Shown: positions 1 through 8,800 of the stretch, piece by piece
How the letters are laid out: every line of letters begins with the position of its first letter
Numbering within the stretch: the stretch's first letter is position 1
Origin: Sphingomonas pseudosanguinis
GTDB taxonomy: Bacteria; Pseudomonadota; Alphaproteobacteria; Sphingomonadales; Sphingomonadaceae
Direction: 5' to 3'
DNA length: 64,000 bases
NCBI RefSeq assembly: GCF_014196255.1
Contig: NZ_JACIDH010000001.1
Coordinates: 1 to 64,000, forward strand
Notes under the pieces: generated by a model
The model's database searches: none
The model's input: only the letters and a program-made list of their open reading frames with translations
Told to the model about the DNA's origin: nothing
Position numbers and translations under genes: made by a program

Positions 1-171
1 TTGCTGGCCGGCGTCGCCAGCGACGACGTCATCGTCAACATCCTGGCCCGCCGGCGCGAACCGCCGCGACCGCTGACTATTGTCACGCCAGAAGACCTGG
101 CGCTGCGCCATCCGCCCCGCGCCGACTGCAACCGCTATGACAGCCTGCGAGGCCTCCATGCAGCGGCATGA
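1..171 (+). CDS. istA: IstA transposase, C-terminal end (partial)
   Basis: Frame 1 is open from the first base to a TGA at 169-171 and encodes about 56 residues rich in Arg and Pro ([19 protein letters not shown]). This is the usual character of the tail of IS21 transposases just upstream of istB. Only the tail is visible, so no catalytic residue can be checked. The identification rests on the overlap with istB (the istB ATG at 158 lies inside this frame) and on the IS21 end at 1060. Confidence 0.75.
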   Translation: MLAGVASDDVIVNILARRREPPRPLTIVTPEDLALRHPPRADCNRYDSLRGLHAAA

Positions 172-886
172 GATGATGACGGCCATGACCGAGTTGGGGC
201 TGAAGGGCATGGCTGGCGCTTTCGACGAGGCGGTCACTACCGGTCTCCAGCGCAAGCGCACGACCATGGAGGTCCTGACCGACCTGCTGCGTGCCGAGGC
301 GACGCACCGCCATGCAGCCTCGGTCCGTTACCGGATGTCGGCCGCCAGGTTGCCCGCGGTGAAGGACCTCGACGCCTTCGTCTTCAGCGACACTCCCATC
401 AACGAGGGACTGGTGCGCTCGCTGTACAGCGGCTCGTTTCTTCCGGGCCGACGCAACGTCGTGCTGGTCGGTGGAACGGGTACCGGCAAGACGCATCTCG
501 CCACCGCCATCACTGCCAATGTGGTACGAGCCGGCGCCCGCGGACGCTACTTCAACACAGTGGACCTGGTGAACCGGCTCGAGGAGGAAACGCGCCTTGG
601 CAAGGCCGGCACGCTGGCGGCCCAGCTCTCGCGCCTCGACCTCGTGGTGCTCGACGAGCTTGGCTACCTGCCGTTTGCACGCTCGGGCGGTCAAATGCTC
701 TTCCACCTCGTCAGCAAGCTCTACGAGCAGACCTCCGTCATCGTCACCACGAACCTCGCCTTTGGCGAGTGGCCGACCGTCTTTGGCGACCCCAAGATGA
801 CCACCGCACTGCTCGACCGTATTACCCACCATTGCGACATCGTCGAAACCGGCAACGACAGCTGGCGCTTCAAACATCGAAGCTGA
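158..886 (+). CDS. istB: IstB-like ATPase, IS21 transposition helper
   Basis: A protein of 242 residues, close to the 240-260 usual for IstB, the AAA+ ATPase that helps IstA choose targets and transpose. A Walker A motif (GGTGTGKTH) lies near residue 110 and a Walker B-like [14 protein letters not shown] near 165. The frame is open upstream, but the start at 158 gives [18 protein letters not shown], a typical IstB N-terminus, and overlaps the end of istA by 14 bases as expected for translational coupling. Nothing indicates that it is broken. Confidence 0.93.
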   Translation: MQRHEMMTAMTELGLKGMAGAFDEAVTTGLQRKRTTMEVLTDLLRAEATHRHAASVRYRMSAARLPAVKDLDAFVFSDTPINEGLVRSLYSGSFLPGRRNVVLVGGTGTGKTHLATAITANVVRAGARGRYFNTVDLVNRLEEETRLGKAGTLAAQLSRLDLVVLDELGYLPFARSGGQMLFHLVSKLYEQTSVIVTTNLAFGEWPTVFGDPKMTTALLDRITHHCDIVETGNDSWRFKHRS

Positions 887-912
887 CGCCCAGGACCACC
901 GGCAGAGAACGC

Positions 913-971
913 TTCGCGCTGGTTGCGCCTCCGGTCGGGCTACGCCCGCCCTACGCCGCAACCAGCGCGAA
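913..971. repeat. 15-bp perfect hairpin near the IS21 right end
   Basis: TTCGCGCTGGTTGCG at 913-927 is the exact reverse complement of 957-971; the loop holds a smaller GGGC/GCCC stem. It lies between the istB stop and the terminal repeats. It has no T-tract, so a role as an intrinsic terminator is doubtful. It could limit read-through or be an inserted small palindrome. Confidence 0.75.
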
Positions 972-1008
972 CGGTGCACCCGTCATACCCGTCACGCTGC
1001 TCGACGAA

Positions 1009-1060
1009 GGGGGTCCCTTTTGGACGCCGATAGGGGGTCCTTTTTGGACGCCGATTGACA
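1009..1060. repeat. IS21 terminal repeats, right end
   Basis: Two near-identical copies (1009-1031 and 1033-1055) start GGGGGTCC and end GGACGCCGAT, and differ by one base in the middle. The outer copy is followed by TGACA at the element end. They are likely IstA binding sites, a role known for the family and not shown here. Confidence 0.8.
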
Positions 1061-1506
1061 CGCGAGATCGACGAGACAGGAACTGCCCCACCGATCACCG
1101 CGATGGCGAGCCTGCGACTCGTCTCATACGCCTCTCGCGTATTGGCGGTCCAAGCGCGGGTCGGATCGTCGATGTAGCTGCGATACGCCTCGCCAAGCGT
1201 GAGCGGTTTGTCGGGCTGAGCATTTGTATTGAGCGGCTGAGCGATCTCAATCGCATGCTCGACATGGTCGCCCTTCAACGATTGGATGAGCAGCGCATCG
1301 ACCGGCAAGCCCGCCATCGCGCGAGCATGCTCAATTTCCATCTCAATTCGCGCTATCACGCTGGGCAATCGCCGCACAGCGATGGTGAGGCTGTCCGTCC
1401 GCAATGAACGCCAAATTTCGAGCCGATTCAGAAGCCGCTGAGCGTCAACCGGAATGGTGTGGCGATAGTAGAGTTTGCGCCCGCGTCGAGCCACGCCTTT
1501 GGGCAA
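1061..1506 (-). pseudogene. Tyrosine-recombinase integrase, truncated by IS21 insertion
   Basis: Reading leftward from a TTG at 1506, about 148 residues resemble the N-terminal part of phage-type integrases: an N-terminal segment (KGVARRGRKLYYRHTIP) and a SAM-like core-binding segment (LTLGEAYRSYIDD...WTANTREAYETSRR). The frame then runs into the IS21 terminal repeats at 1060 and stops at 940 with unrelated residues. The catalytic domain with its R-H-R-Y residues is absent, so the product should be inactive. The gene starts next to the 3' end of tRNA-Leu, the usual position of an integrase in an element inserted at a tRNA. The start codon is uncertain because no clear Shine-Dalgarno is seen. 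Confidence 0.78.
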
Positions 1507-1599
1507 ATCCCGTAGCAGCTTACCGTAGCAGCCGGGGCTGTCAGAACGGACGGTTTTCCGGGATTTTCGGCCTGACGATTGGCCACGTTCCCGTAGCAG
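1507..1599. promoter_or_regulatory. Three CCGTAGCAG repeats upstream of the integrase
   Basis: CCGTAGCAG occurs at 1510-1518, 1523-1531 and 1591-1599, all in the same orientation, between the integrase start and tRNA-Leu. Short direct repeats here fit arm-type recombinase or excisionase sites at an attachment region. The function is inferred from position only. Confidence 0.4.
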
Positions 1600-1673
1600 T
1601 TTGTCGTAACAAACACTCTCTGGGGACCGTCTTTCCGACGATCCCCAAGAGATTTCAACGCTGTATGAAGCGA

Positions 1674-1760
1674 TGGTGCCCAGAAGAGGACTCGAACCTC
1701 CACGACCTTGCGATCGCCAGCACCTGAAGCTGGTGCGTCTACCAATTCCGCCATCTGGGC
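1674..1760 (-). tRNA. tRNA-Leu (anticodon CAG)
   Basis: The minus strand from 1760 to 1674 folds as an 87-nt class II tRNA. The acceptor strands are GCCCAGA and TCTGGGC. The D-loop contains GGTAGACGC, the anticodon stem CCAGC/GCTGG encloses loop TTCAGGT (anticodon CAG), there is a variable arm, the T-loop is GGTTCGAGTCC, and CCA is encoded. It is the likely attachment site of the decayed element to its left. Confidence 0.95.
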
Positions 1761-1865
1761 ACGGGGTAGGCCCGCGCCTTTAGGGGAGGGTTCGAATCCT
1801 TGTCAACGGCTTTTTTGCGAGGCAAAGGGGCGCAGCACGATTTTTTTCGGGAAATAGGGACGGTC

Positions 1866-2798
1866 ATGACGAACAAGCTGGTGACGCTGATCGGCGGCGG
1901 GGGCTTTCTGGGCCGCTATGTCGCACGCGAGTTGATGCGCGACGGAACGCGGGTGCGGGTGGCGCAGCGCGATCCGCGCCAGGCCTATTTCCTGCGCACG
2001 CAGGGCGGGTTGGGCCAGACGCAGTTCGTCGCCGCCGACATCACCCGCCCCGACACGGTCGCCCGCGCGGTCGAGGGGGCGGATGCGGTCGTCAATCTGG
2101 TCGGCGTGATGGGCGGCAAGATGCAGGCCGTCCATGTCGAAGGCGCGCGCACCGTCGCCGAGGCGGCTCGTGCGGCGGGCGTGGCGGCGCTGGCGCATGT
2201 CTCGGCGATCGGCGCCGATGCCAACGGCCAGGCGGCCTATGCGCGTTCCAAGGGCGAGGGCGAGGCGGCGGTGCGCCAGGCCTTCCCGAACGCCACCATC
2301 CTGCGCCCCTCGATCGTATTCGGGCGCGAGGATCAGTTCGTGAACCGCTTCGCGGGCATGGTGTCGGCGCCGGTCGTGCCGATCCTGCGCGCGGGCGTGA
2401 AGTTCCAGCCGGTGTTCGCCGGCGATGTCGGCGAGGCGATCGCCGCCGCGTTGCTCGATCCCGAGGCGCATGGCGGCCGCACCTATGAGCTGGGCGGCCC
2501 CGATGTCATTTCCATGGGCGAGCTGGTCCGCTGGATCGCCAAGACGCTGGGCCGCGCGCCCCATTTCCTCGAGCTGCCCGACGCCGTCGGCGCGCTGCTG
2601 GCGCGGGTGCCCGGCTCGCCGATCACCCGGGACCAGTGGCTGATGCTGCAACAGGACAATGTCGTTGCCGACGGCGCGCCGGGTCTGGCCGAGCTGGGCG
2701 TGACGGCCGAGCCGCTGGCCGCGATCGCCCCCGATTATCTGGTGCGGTTCCGCAAGGCGGGCCGTTTCGGACGACGGACCGAGACGCTGACGGCCTGA
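1866..2798 (+). CDS. Complex I NDUFA9-like NAD(P)-binding protein
   Basis: A protein of 310 residues of the atypical short-chain dehydrogenase/epimerase type. An N-terminal Rossmann fold carries LIGGGGFLGRYVAREL at residues 7-22. Other typical segments are DITRPDTVARAVEGADAVVNLVG, AYARSKGEGE and a PSIVFGREDQFVNRFA block, all features of the NDUFA9/NmrA-like family common in alphaproteobacteria. The family is linked to complex I assembly or quinone metabolism, but the substrate is unknown. The start at 1866 follows AGGGACGG; upstream codons in the same frame lack a ribosome site. It is followed by a terminator and uppP on the same strand. Confidence 0.85.
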   Translation: MTNKLVTLIGGGGFLGRYVARELMRDGTRVRVAQRDPRQAYFLRTQGGLGQTQFVAADITRPDTVARAVEGADAVVNLVGVMGGKMQAVHVEGARTVAEAARAAGVAALAHVSAIGADANGQAAYARSKGEGEAAVRQAFPNATILRPSIVFGREDQFVNRFAGMVSAPVVPILRAGVKFQPVFAGDVGEAIAAALLDPEAHGGRTYELGGPDVISMGELVRWIAKTLGRAPHFLELPDAVGALLARVPGSPITRDQWLMLQQDNVVADGAPGLAELGVTAEPLAAIAPDYLVRFRKAGRFGRRTETLTA

Positions 2799-2837
2799 GC
2801 CGTCCCGGGCGAGCACGTCTTTGTCGTTTCGCTCGAC

Positions 2838-2869
2838 GCCCCGTCGCCTTATGGCGGCGGGGCTTTTTC
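2838..2869 (+). terminator. Intrinsic terminator after the NDUFA9-like gene
   Basis: GCCCCGTCGCC, loop TTAT, then GGCGGCGGGGC (one wobble pair) followed by TTTTTCTT. It ends 13 bases before the uppP start, so uppP would need read-through or a promoter overlapping this stem. Confidence 0.8.
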
Positions 2870-2881
2870 TTGGGGACGCAT

Positions 2882-3691
2882 GTGAACGATCTGCTGGCCG
2901 CCATCATCCTGGGCATTGTCGAGGGTGTCACCGAATTCCTGCCGGTGTCCTCCACCGGGCACCTGATCCTGGCGGGCGCGCTGCTCGGCTATGACGATGC
3001 GCGGTGGCAGATGTTCAACATCGTCATCCAGCTGGGCGCGATCCTGGCGGTCGTCGTCCTCTATTGGCGGACCTTCTGGACCGTCATGGTCGGCCTCGCC
3101 AAGCGCGATCCCGGTTCGATCCGCTTCGTGCGCAACCTGCTGATCGCCTTCATTCCCGCCGCCGTCATCGGCGTGCTGGCCAAGAAGCATATCGAGGCGC
3201 TGCTGCTCCAGCCCAAGGTCGTCGCCGTCGCGCTGATCGTCGGCGGCATCGCGATCCTGGTCATCGAGCGGCTGGTGAAGCCCGGCACCACGCGCGGCAT
3301 CGCCGCCGTGCCGGCCAGGACCGCGCTGGGCGTCGGCTTCCTCCAGTGTCTGGCGATGATCCCCGGCGTCAGCCGCTCGGGCGCGACGATCCTGGGCGCG
3401 CTGACCCTGGGCGTCGAGCGGCGTACGGCCGCCGAATTCAGCTTCTTCCTCGCCATCCCCACCATGCTGGGCGCCAGTGTGGTCGAGACGGCGGGACATC
3501 TGGACGCGATGCGCGCCGGCAACAGCGTCGGTCCGCTGGAGATCGGGATCGGCTTCGTCGTGTCGTTCATCGTCGCGCTGCTGGTCGTGCGCTGGTTCGT
3601 TGGCATCGTCGGCAAGCACGGCTTTGGCCCCTTTGCCTGGTATCGAATCGTCGCCGGTTCGCTCGCACTCGCCCTGCTGACGATGCATTGA
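2882..3691 (+). CDS. uppP: Undecaprenyl-diphosphatase UppP/BacA
   Basis: A membrane protein of 269 residues that dephosphorylates undecaprenyl diphosphate to recycle the lipid carrier of peptidoglycan and other envelope polymers. The two family signatures are present: EGVTEFLPVSSTGHLIL near residues 14-30 and PGVSRSGATI near 160, with several hydrophobic segments between and after. The start is a GTG at 2882 that gives MNDLLAAIILGIVEG, the usual family beginning; GGGGA lies just upstream. Its length matches the family norm of 265-275. Confidence 0.95.
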   Translation: MNDLLAAIILGIVEGVTEFLPVSSTGHLILAGALLGYDDARWQMFNIVIQLGAILAVVVLYWRTFWTVMVGLAKRDPGSIRFVRNLLIAFIPAAVIGVLAKKHIEALLLQPKVVAVALIVGGIAILVIERLVKPGTTRGIAAVPARTALGVGFLQCLAMIPGVSRSGATILGALTLGVERRTAAEFSFFLAIPTMLGASVVETAGHLDAMRAGNSVGPLEIGIGFVVSFIVALLVVRWFVGIVGKHGFGPFAWYRIVAGSLALALLTMH

Positions 3692-3703
3692 TGCCATATC
3701 GGA

Positions 3704-3737
3704 CCTATTTTATTGCGGGTCTTTCGCAATAGATAGG
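3704..3737. promoter_or_regulatory. Inverted repeat after uppP
   Basis: CCTAT-TT-TATTGCG, seven-base loop, CGCAATA-G-ATAGG. The stem is good but no T-tract follows, so it could be an operator or an mRNA 3' end rather than a classical terminator. Confidence 0.4.
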
Positions 3738-3783
3738 GCTGATCGACGATATGGCGATTAAATAGGACAGCTTGGCTTTCCTA

Positions 3784-3806
3784 TATGTCGCTTTTGGCGT
3801 GACATA
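3784..3806. promoter_or_regulatory. Inverted repeat upstream of gltD
   Basis: TATGTC at 3784-3789 and its reverse complement GACATA at 3801-3806 are separated by 11 bases, 39 bases before the gltD start. The spacing and position fit a regulator binding site in the glutamate synthase promoter region. No known nitrogen regulator motif was recognised. Confidence 0.35.
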
Positions 3807-3844
3807 GGATCGTTCGCGCAATATCCGGCTCTTCGGAGGCGCAT

Positions 3845-5296
3845 ATGGCGAACGATTCTATGCTGAAGTTTGTAGGCCGCGATCAGGCCTATCCGGCCAA
3901 GCGGGCCGCAGAGACCCGCGCGGAGGATTTCCGCGAGATCGCCGAGCGCTATGCGCCCCCGGCGGCAGAGGATCAGGCCGGGCGCTGCTCGCAATGCGGC
4001 GTGCCCTATTGCTCGGTCCATTGCCCGCTGCACAACCATATCCCCGACTGGCTGCGCCTGACCGCCGAGGGGCGCCTGCGCGAAGCCTATGAGCTGTCCA
4101 ACGCCACCTCGACCATGCCCGAGATTTGCGGCCGTATCTGCCCGCAGGACCGGCTGTGCGAAGGCAATTGCGTCATCGAATTTTCGGGCCACGGCGCGGT
4201 CACGATCGGATCGGTCGAGAAGTTCATCACCGACACCGCTTGGGAAGAAGGCTGGGTCGAGCCGCTGGTCCCCGGACCGCCGCGCGGTCAGTCGGTCGCG
4301 GTGATCGGCGCGGGGCCTGCGGGCCTGACGGCGGCGGAATATCTGCGCGTCTCGGGTTACGAGGTGCATGTCTATGACCGGCACGACCGGGCTGGCGGCC
4401 TGCTGACCTATGGTATCCCCGGTTTCAAGCTGGAAAAGCCCGTCGTCATGCGCCGGGTCGAGCGGCTGAAGGCGGGCGGCATCGTCTTCCATGAGGGCTT
4501 TGCGGTCGGCCAGGACGCGACGCTGGAGGAACTGCGCCGCCGCCATGACGCGGTGCTGATTGCGACCGGCGTGTATAAGGCCCGCAATGTCGATGTGGAC
4601 GGTTCGGGCGCGAACGGCGTGATCGCCGCGCTCGACTATCTGACGGCCTCCAACCGCAAGAGCTTCGGCGATACCGTCGAGGCGTTCGAGAATGGCTCGA
4701 TGAATGCCGAGGGCAAGAATGTCGTCGTGATCGGTGGTGGCGACACCGCGATGGACTGCGTCCGCACCGCGATCCGTCAGGGCGCCAAGTCGGTGAAGTG
4801 CCTCTATCGCCGCGACCGCGCCAACATGCCCGGCTCGCAGCGCGAAGTGGCCAATGCGGAAGAAGAAGGCGCCGAGTTCGTCTGGCTCTCCGCGCCGCTC
4901 GGTTTCGAGGGCGGCGAGACGGTGACCGGCGTGCGCGCCGCCAAGATGCGCCTGGGGGCGCCCGACGCTTCGGGCCGCCGCGCGCCGGAGGCCGAGCCGG
5001 GTGCCGACCATCTGCTGGAGGCCGACATGGTCATCAAGGCTCTGGGCTTCGACGCGGAAGACCTGCCCAGCCTGTTCGGCACCGCCGAACTGGGCGTCAG
5101 CCGCTGGGGCACGGTGCTGGTCGATGGCCGCACGCTGATGACCAGCTTGGACGGCGTGTTCGCCGCCGGTGACATCGTGCGCGGCGCCTCGCTGGTCGTG
5201 TGGGCGATCCGTGACGGGCGCGACGTCGCCAAGGCGATGCACCAGTGGCTCAAGGCGCGGGCGAAGACCGGTGTGCGTGAAAGGCAAGCGGCGTGA
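3845..5296 (+). CDS. gltD: Glutamate synthase (NADPH) small subunit
   Basis: A protein of 483 residues. It is the NADPH-oxidising beta subunit of GOGAT, passing electrons by FAD and iron-sulfur centres to the alpha subunit, which makes glutamate from glutamine and 2-oxoglutarate. Cysteine groups CSQCGVPYCSVHC (about residue 48) and CGRICPQDRLCEGNC (about 96) fit the two [4Fe-4S] clusters. VIGAGPAGLTAAEYL (about 152) and VVIGGGDTAMDCV (about 297) are the dinucleotide-binding motifs. The start at 3845 follows GGAGG. The stop overlaps the next start as GTGA. The order here, small subunit first, is the reverse of the common gltB-gltD. Confidence 0.95.
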   Translation: MANDSMLKFVGRDQAYPAKRAAETRAEDFREIAERYAPPAAEDQAGRCSQCGVPYCSVHCPLHNHIPDWLRLTAEGRLREAYELSNATSTMPEICGRICPQDRLCEGNCVIEFSGHGAVTIGSVEKFITDTAWEEGWVEPLVPGPPRGQSVAVIGAGPAGLTAAEYLRVSGYEVHVYDRHDRAGGLLTYGIPGFKLEKPVVMRRVERLKAGGIVFHEGFAVGQDATLEELRRRHDAVLIATGVYKARNVDVDGSGANGVIAALDYLTASNRKSFGDTVEAFENGSMNAEGKNVVVIGGGDTAMDCVRTAIRQGAKSVKCLYRRDRANMPGSQREVANAEEEGAEFVWLSAPLGFEGGETVTGVRAAKMRLGAPDASGRRAPEAEPGADHLLEADMVIKALGFDAEDLPSLFGTAELGVSRWGTVLVDGRTLMTSLDGVFAAGDIVRGASLVVWAIRDGRDVAKAMHQWLKARAKTGVRERQAA

Positions 5297-5883
5297 GACG
5301 GAACGCTTCCCTGATCGCGTCGGTCGCGATCCTCACTCCGGGCGTGGCCTTTGCACAGGCCGCCCCGGTGGCCACGCCCGCAGCTGCCGTCGCCGAACCT
5401 GATGCGGCGCGCCTCGCCTCCGCCCGGCAATTGCTCGACCAGATCATGCCGCCCGCGACGCGCGAAGCCATGATCCAGTCGATGCTGACCCCGATGCAGG
5501 CCAATATGCGGCAAGGCATCTTGCAGTCCGAGGGCATGCAAAAGATGCTGGGCGATCCGAAGGCCAAGGCCGCATTCGATCAGTTCCTGGCCAAACAGGA
5601 CGCACGGACCGGAACCATGTTGCGTGAATCGCTGCCTGGCATGGTCGATGCGATGTCGCGCGCCTATGCCCGTCGCTTCGATGTCGCCCAGCTGGACGAT
5701 CTGAAGCGGTTTTTCGCGACCCCGACCGGCCAGGCCTATGTAGCCAACTCGTTCTCGATCATGGCCGACCCCGACATCGCCGCTTGGCAGCGCAAATTGA
5801 TGAGCCAGGCGATGACCCACATGCAGGACGACATCGCCGCGATGGTCAAGGACATCGAAGCGACCCAGCAGGATAAGAAGTGA
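5293..5883 (+). CDS. Exported DUF2059 family protein
   Basis: A protein of 196 residues beginning with a signal peptide (MRRNASLIASVAILTPGVAFAQ). The C-terminal half carries the DUF2059 pattern: repeated YARRFDVAQLDDLKRFF and TPTGQAYV segments, then a charged helix. DUF2059 proteins are exported and of unknown function. The gene starts with GTG inside the gltD stop and its TGA overlaps the ATG of gltB, so it is almost certainly co-translated with glutamate synthase. Why an exported protein should lie between two cytoplasmic subunits is not clear; it may simply be carried in the operon. Confidence 0.85.
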   Translation: MRRNASLIASVAILTPGVAFAQAAPVATPAAAVAEPDAARLASARQLLDQIMPPATREAMIQSMLTPMQANMRQGILQSEGMQKMLGDPKAKAAFDQFLAKQDARTGTMLRESLPGMVDAMSRAYARRFDVAQLDDLKRFFATPTGQAYVANSFSIMADPDIAAWQRKLMSQAMTHMQDDIAAMVKDIEATQQDKK

Positions 5884-8800
5884 TGACCGACCAGCGCCAA
5901 TATCTCGCCGAGCATGGCATGTACCGCCCCGAGTTCGAGGGCGATGCGTGCGGCGTCGGCATGGTCGCGGCCACCGATGGCCAGCCCTCGCGCCGGGTCG
6001 TCCAGTCGGCGATCGACGCGCTGAAGGCGGTGTGGCATCGTGGCGCGGTGGACGCGGACGGCAAGACCGGCGACGGTGCGGGCCTGCACGTCGACCTGCC
6101 GCACCGCTTCTTCGACGATGCGATCGCCGCTTCGGGGCACAAGGTGCTGCCGAACCGGCTGGCGGTCGGCATGATCTTCATGCCGCGCACCGATCTGGGC
6201 GCGCAGGAAACCTGCCGCACCATCGTCGAGAGCGTCATCATCGAGGCGGGCTATACCATCTATGGCTGGCGCCAGGTGCCGGTCGACGTGTCGGTCATCG
6301 GGTTGAAGGCGCAGGCGACGCGTCCCGAGATCGAGCAGATCATGATCGCCGGGCCGATGCCCGACGAGGTCGACGCCGCCGAGTTCGAGAAGAACCTGTA
6401 CCTGATCCGCCGTCGCATCGAAAAGCGGGTGATCGCGGCGCAGATCAGCGGCTTCTATATCTGTTCGCTGTCCTGCCGCTCGATCATCTACAAGGGGCTG
6501 TTCCTCGCCGAGAGCCTGTCGGTCTTCTACCCCGACCTGCAGGATCACCGGTTCGAGAGCCGCGTGGCAATCTTCCACCAGCGGTACTCTACCAACACCT
6601 TCCCGCAATGGTGGCTGGCGCAGCCCTTCCGCTGCCTGGCGCATAATGGCGAGATCAACACGATCCGTGGCAACAAGAACTGGATGCTCAGCCACGAGAT
6701 CCGCATGGCCAGTATCGCGTTCGGCGACAATTCGGAGGACATCAAGCCGGTGATCCCGGCGGGTGCGTCCGATACCGCCGCACTCGACGCGGTGTTCGAG
6801 GCGATCTGCCGCTCTGGGCGCGACGCACCGACCGCCAAGCTGATGCTGGTGCCCGAGGCGTGGCAGAAGGATCTCGACGCGCCCAAGGCGCATGCCGACA
6901 TGTACCAGTATCTCGCCTCCGTCATGGAGCCGTGGGACGGCCCCGCCGCGCTGGCGATGACCGATGGCCGCTGGGCGGTGGCGGGCATGGACCGCAACGC
7001 GCTGCGCCCGCTTCGCTACACGCTGACCGCCGACGGCCTGCTGATCGTCGGGTCGGAAAGCGGTATGGTCGTGGTGCCCGAAGCCACCATCACTGCCAAG
7101 GGGCGCCTGGGGCCGGGGCAGATGATCGCCGTCGATCTGGCCGAGGGCAAGCTCTACGACGACCGCGCGATCAAGGACCAGATCTCGGGCGAGCAGGACT
7201 ATGCCGCGATGATCGGCGAGTTCCTGACCATGGACCAGCTGCCCCAGCCGTCCGAAGAGGAAGCGCTGGTGCGGATGCCGCGCGCCGAAATGCTGCGCCG
7301 TCAGGTCGCCGCCGGCCAGACCATGGAGGATATGGAACTGATCCTGTCGCCCATGGCCGAGGGGGGCAAGGAAGCCATCGGCTCGATGGGTGACGACACG
7401 CCGCTTGCGGTCATCTCCGACAAGCCGCGCCTGATCAGCCAGTTCTTCCGCCAGAATTTCAGCCAGGTCACCAACCCGCCGATCGATTCTTTGCGCGAAC
7501 GCTATGTGATGTCGCTCAAGACCCGGTTCGGCAATCTCGCCAACATCCTCGACACCGAGGATCGGCGGGAGCGCGTGCTGGTCCTGCCGTCCCCGGTCCT
7601 GACCGGCGCCGACTGGCACCGGTTGAGGGCGCATTTCGGTCGTTCGGCGGCGGAAATCGACTGCACCTTCGAGGCCGATGGCGGCCCCGACCGTCTGCGC
7701 GCCGCGATCCAGCGCATCCGCAACCAGGCCGAACAGGCGGTGCGCGAGGGCCGGTCCGAGCTGTTCCTGACCGACGAGCATGTCTCCGAAGGCCGGGTCG
7801 CCATTGCGGGCGTGCTGGCGGCGGCGGCGGTGCACACGCATCTCGTCCGCCGGGGCCTGCGCAGCTATGCGTCGATCAACGTCCGCTCGGCCGAATGCCT
7901 CGACACGCATTATTATGCGGTGCTGATCGGCGTCGGAGCGACCACGGTGAACGCCTATCTGGCCGAGGCCGCGATCGTCGACCGGCATGGGCGTGGCCTG
8001 TTCGGCGATCTGACCATCGAACAATGCCTGACCAACCATCGCACCGCGATCGAGGACGGCCTGCTCAAGATCATGGCCAAGATGGGGATCGCGGTGATCT
8101 CCAGCTATCGTGGCGGTTATAATTTCGAGGCGGTGGGTCTGTCCCGCGCGCTGGTCAACGACCTATTCCCCGGCATGCCCGCCAAGATCTCGGGCGAGGG
8201 GTATAACTCGCTCCATTACTCGGCGATGGTCCGCCACGAAGCGGCCTGGGACCAGCATGTCGCGACGCTGCCGATCGGCGGCTTCTATCGTCAGCGCGAC
8301 GGCGGTGAGACCCATGCCTATTCGGCGCAGCTCATGCACCTGTTGCAGACGGCGGTCGCGACCGACAGCTACTCGACGTACCTGCAATTCGCGCGCGGGG
8401 TCGGCGATCTGCCGCCGGTCTATTTGCGCGACCTCCTCCAGTTCAACTTCCCGAACGAGGGTGTGCCGGTCGATCAGGTCGAGGCGATCACCGAGATCCG
8501 CAAGCGGTTCGTGACGCCGGGCATGTCGCTGGGCGCGCTGTCGCCGGAAGCGCATGAGACGCTGGCGATCGCGATGAACCGGATCGGCGCGAAGGCCGTG
8601 TCGGGTGAGGGCGGCGAGGACAAGCTGCGCTATCAGCCCTATGACAATGGCGACAACGCCAACTCGACGATCAAGCAGATCGCGAGCGGCCGCTTCGGCG
8701 TGACGGCGGAATATCTGAACGCCTGCGACGAGATCGAGATCAAGGTCGCGCAGGGTGCCAAGCCCGGCGAGGGCGGGCAGCTGCCCGGCTTCAAGGTGAC

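Larger units (their letters stand above)
1..1060 (+). mobile_element. IS21-family insertion sequence, right part
   Basis: The stretch holds the last codons of an istA-type transposase, a complete istB, a long hairpin and a terminal repeat region. The element ends near 1060 in ...ATTGACA; read inward this is TGTCAATCGGCGTCC, the TGT...ACA type of end expected for IS21 elements. Two near-identical 23-base copies of the end sequence lie at 1009-1031 and 1033-1055, matching the multiple terminal repeats of the family. The left end and most of istA lie outside the window, so the full length and target duplication cannot be read. The element interrupts an integrase gene reading in from the other side. 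Confidence 0.88.
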
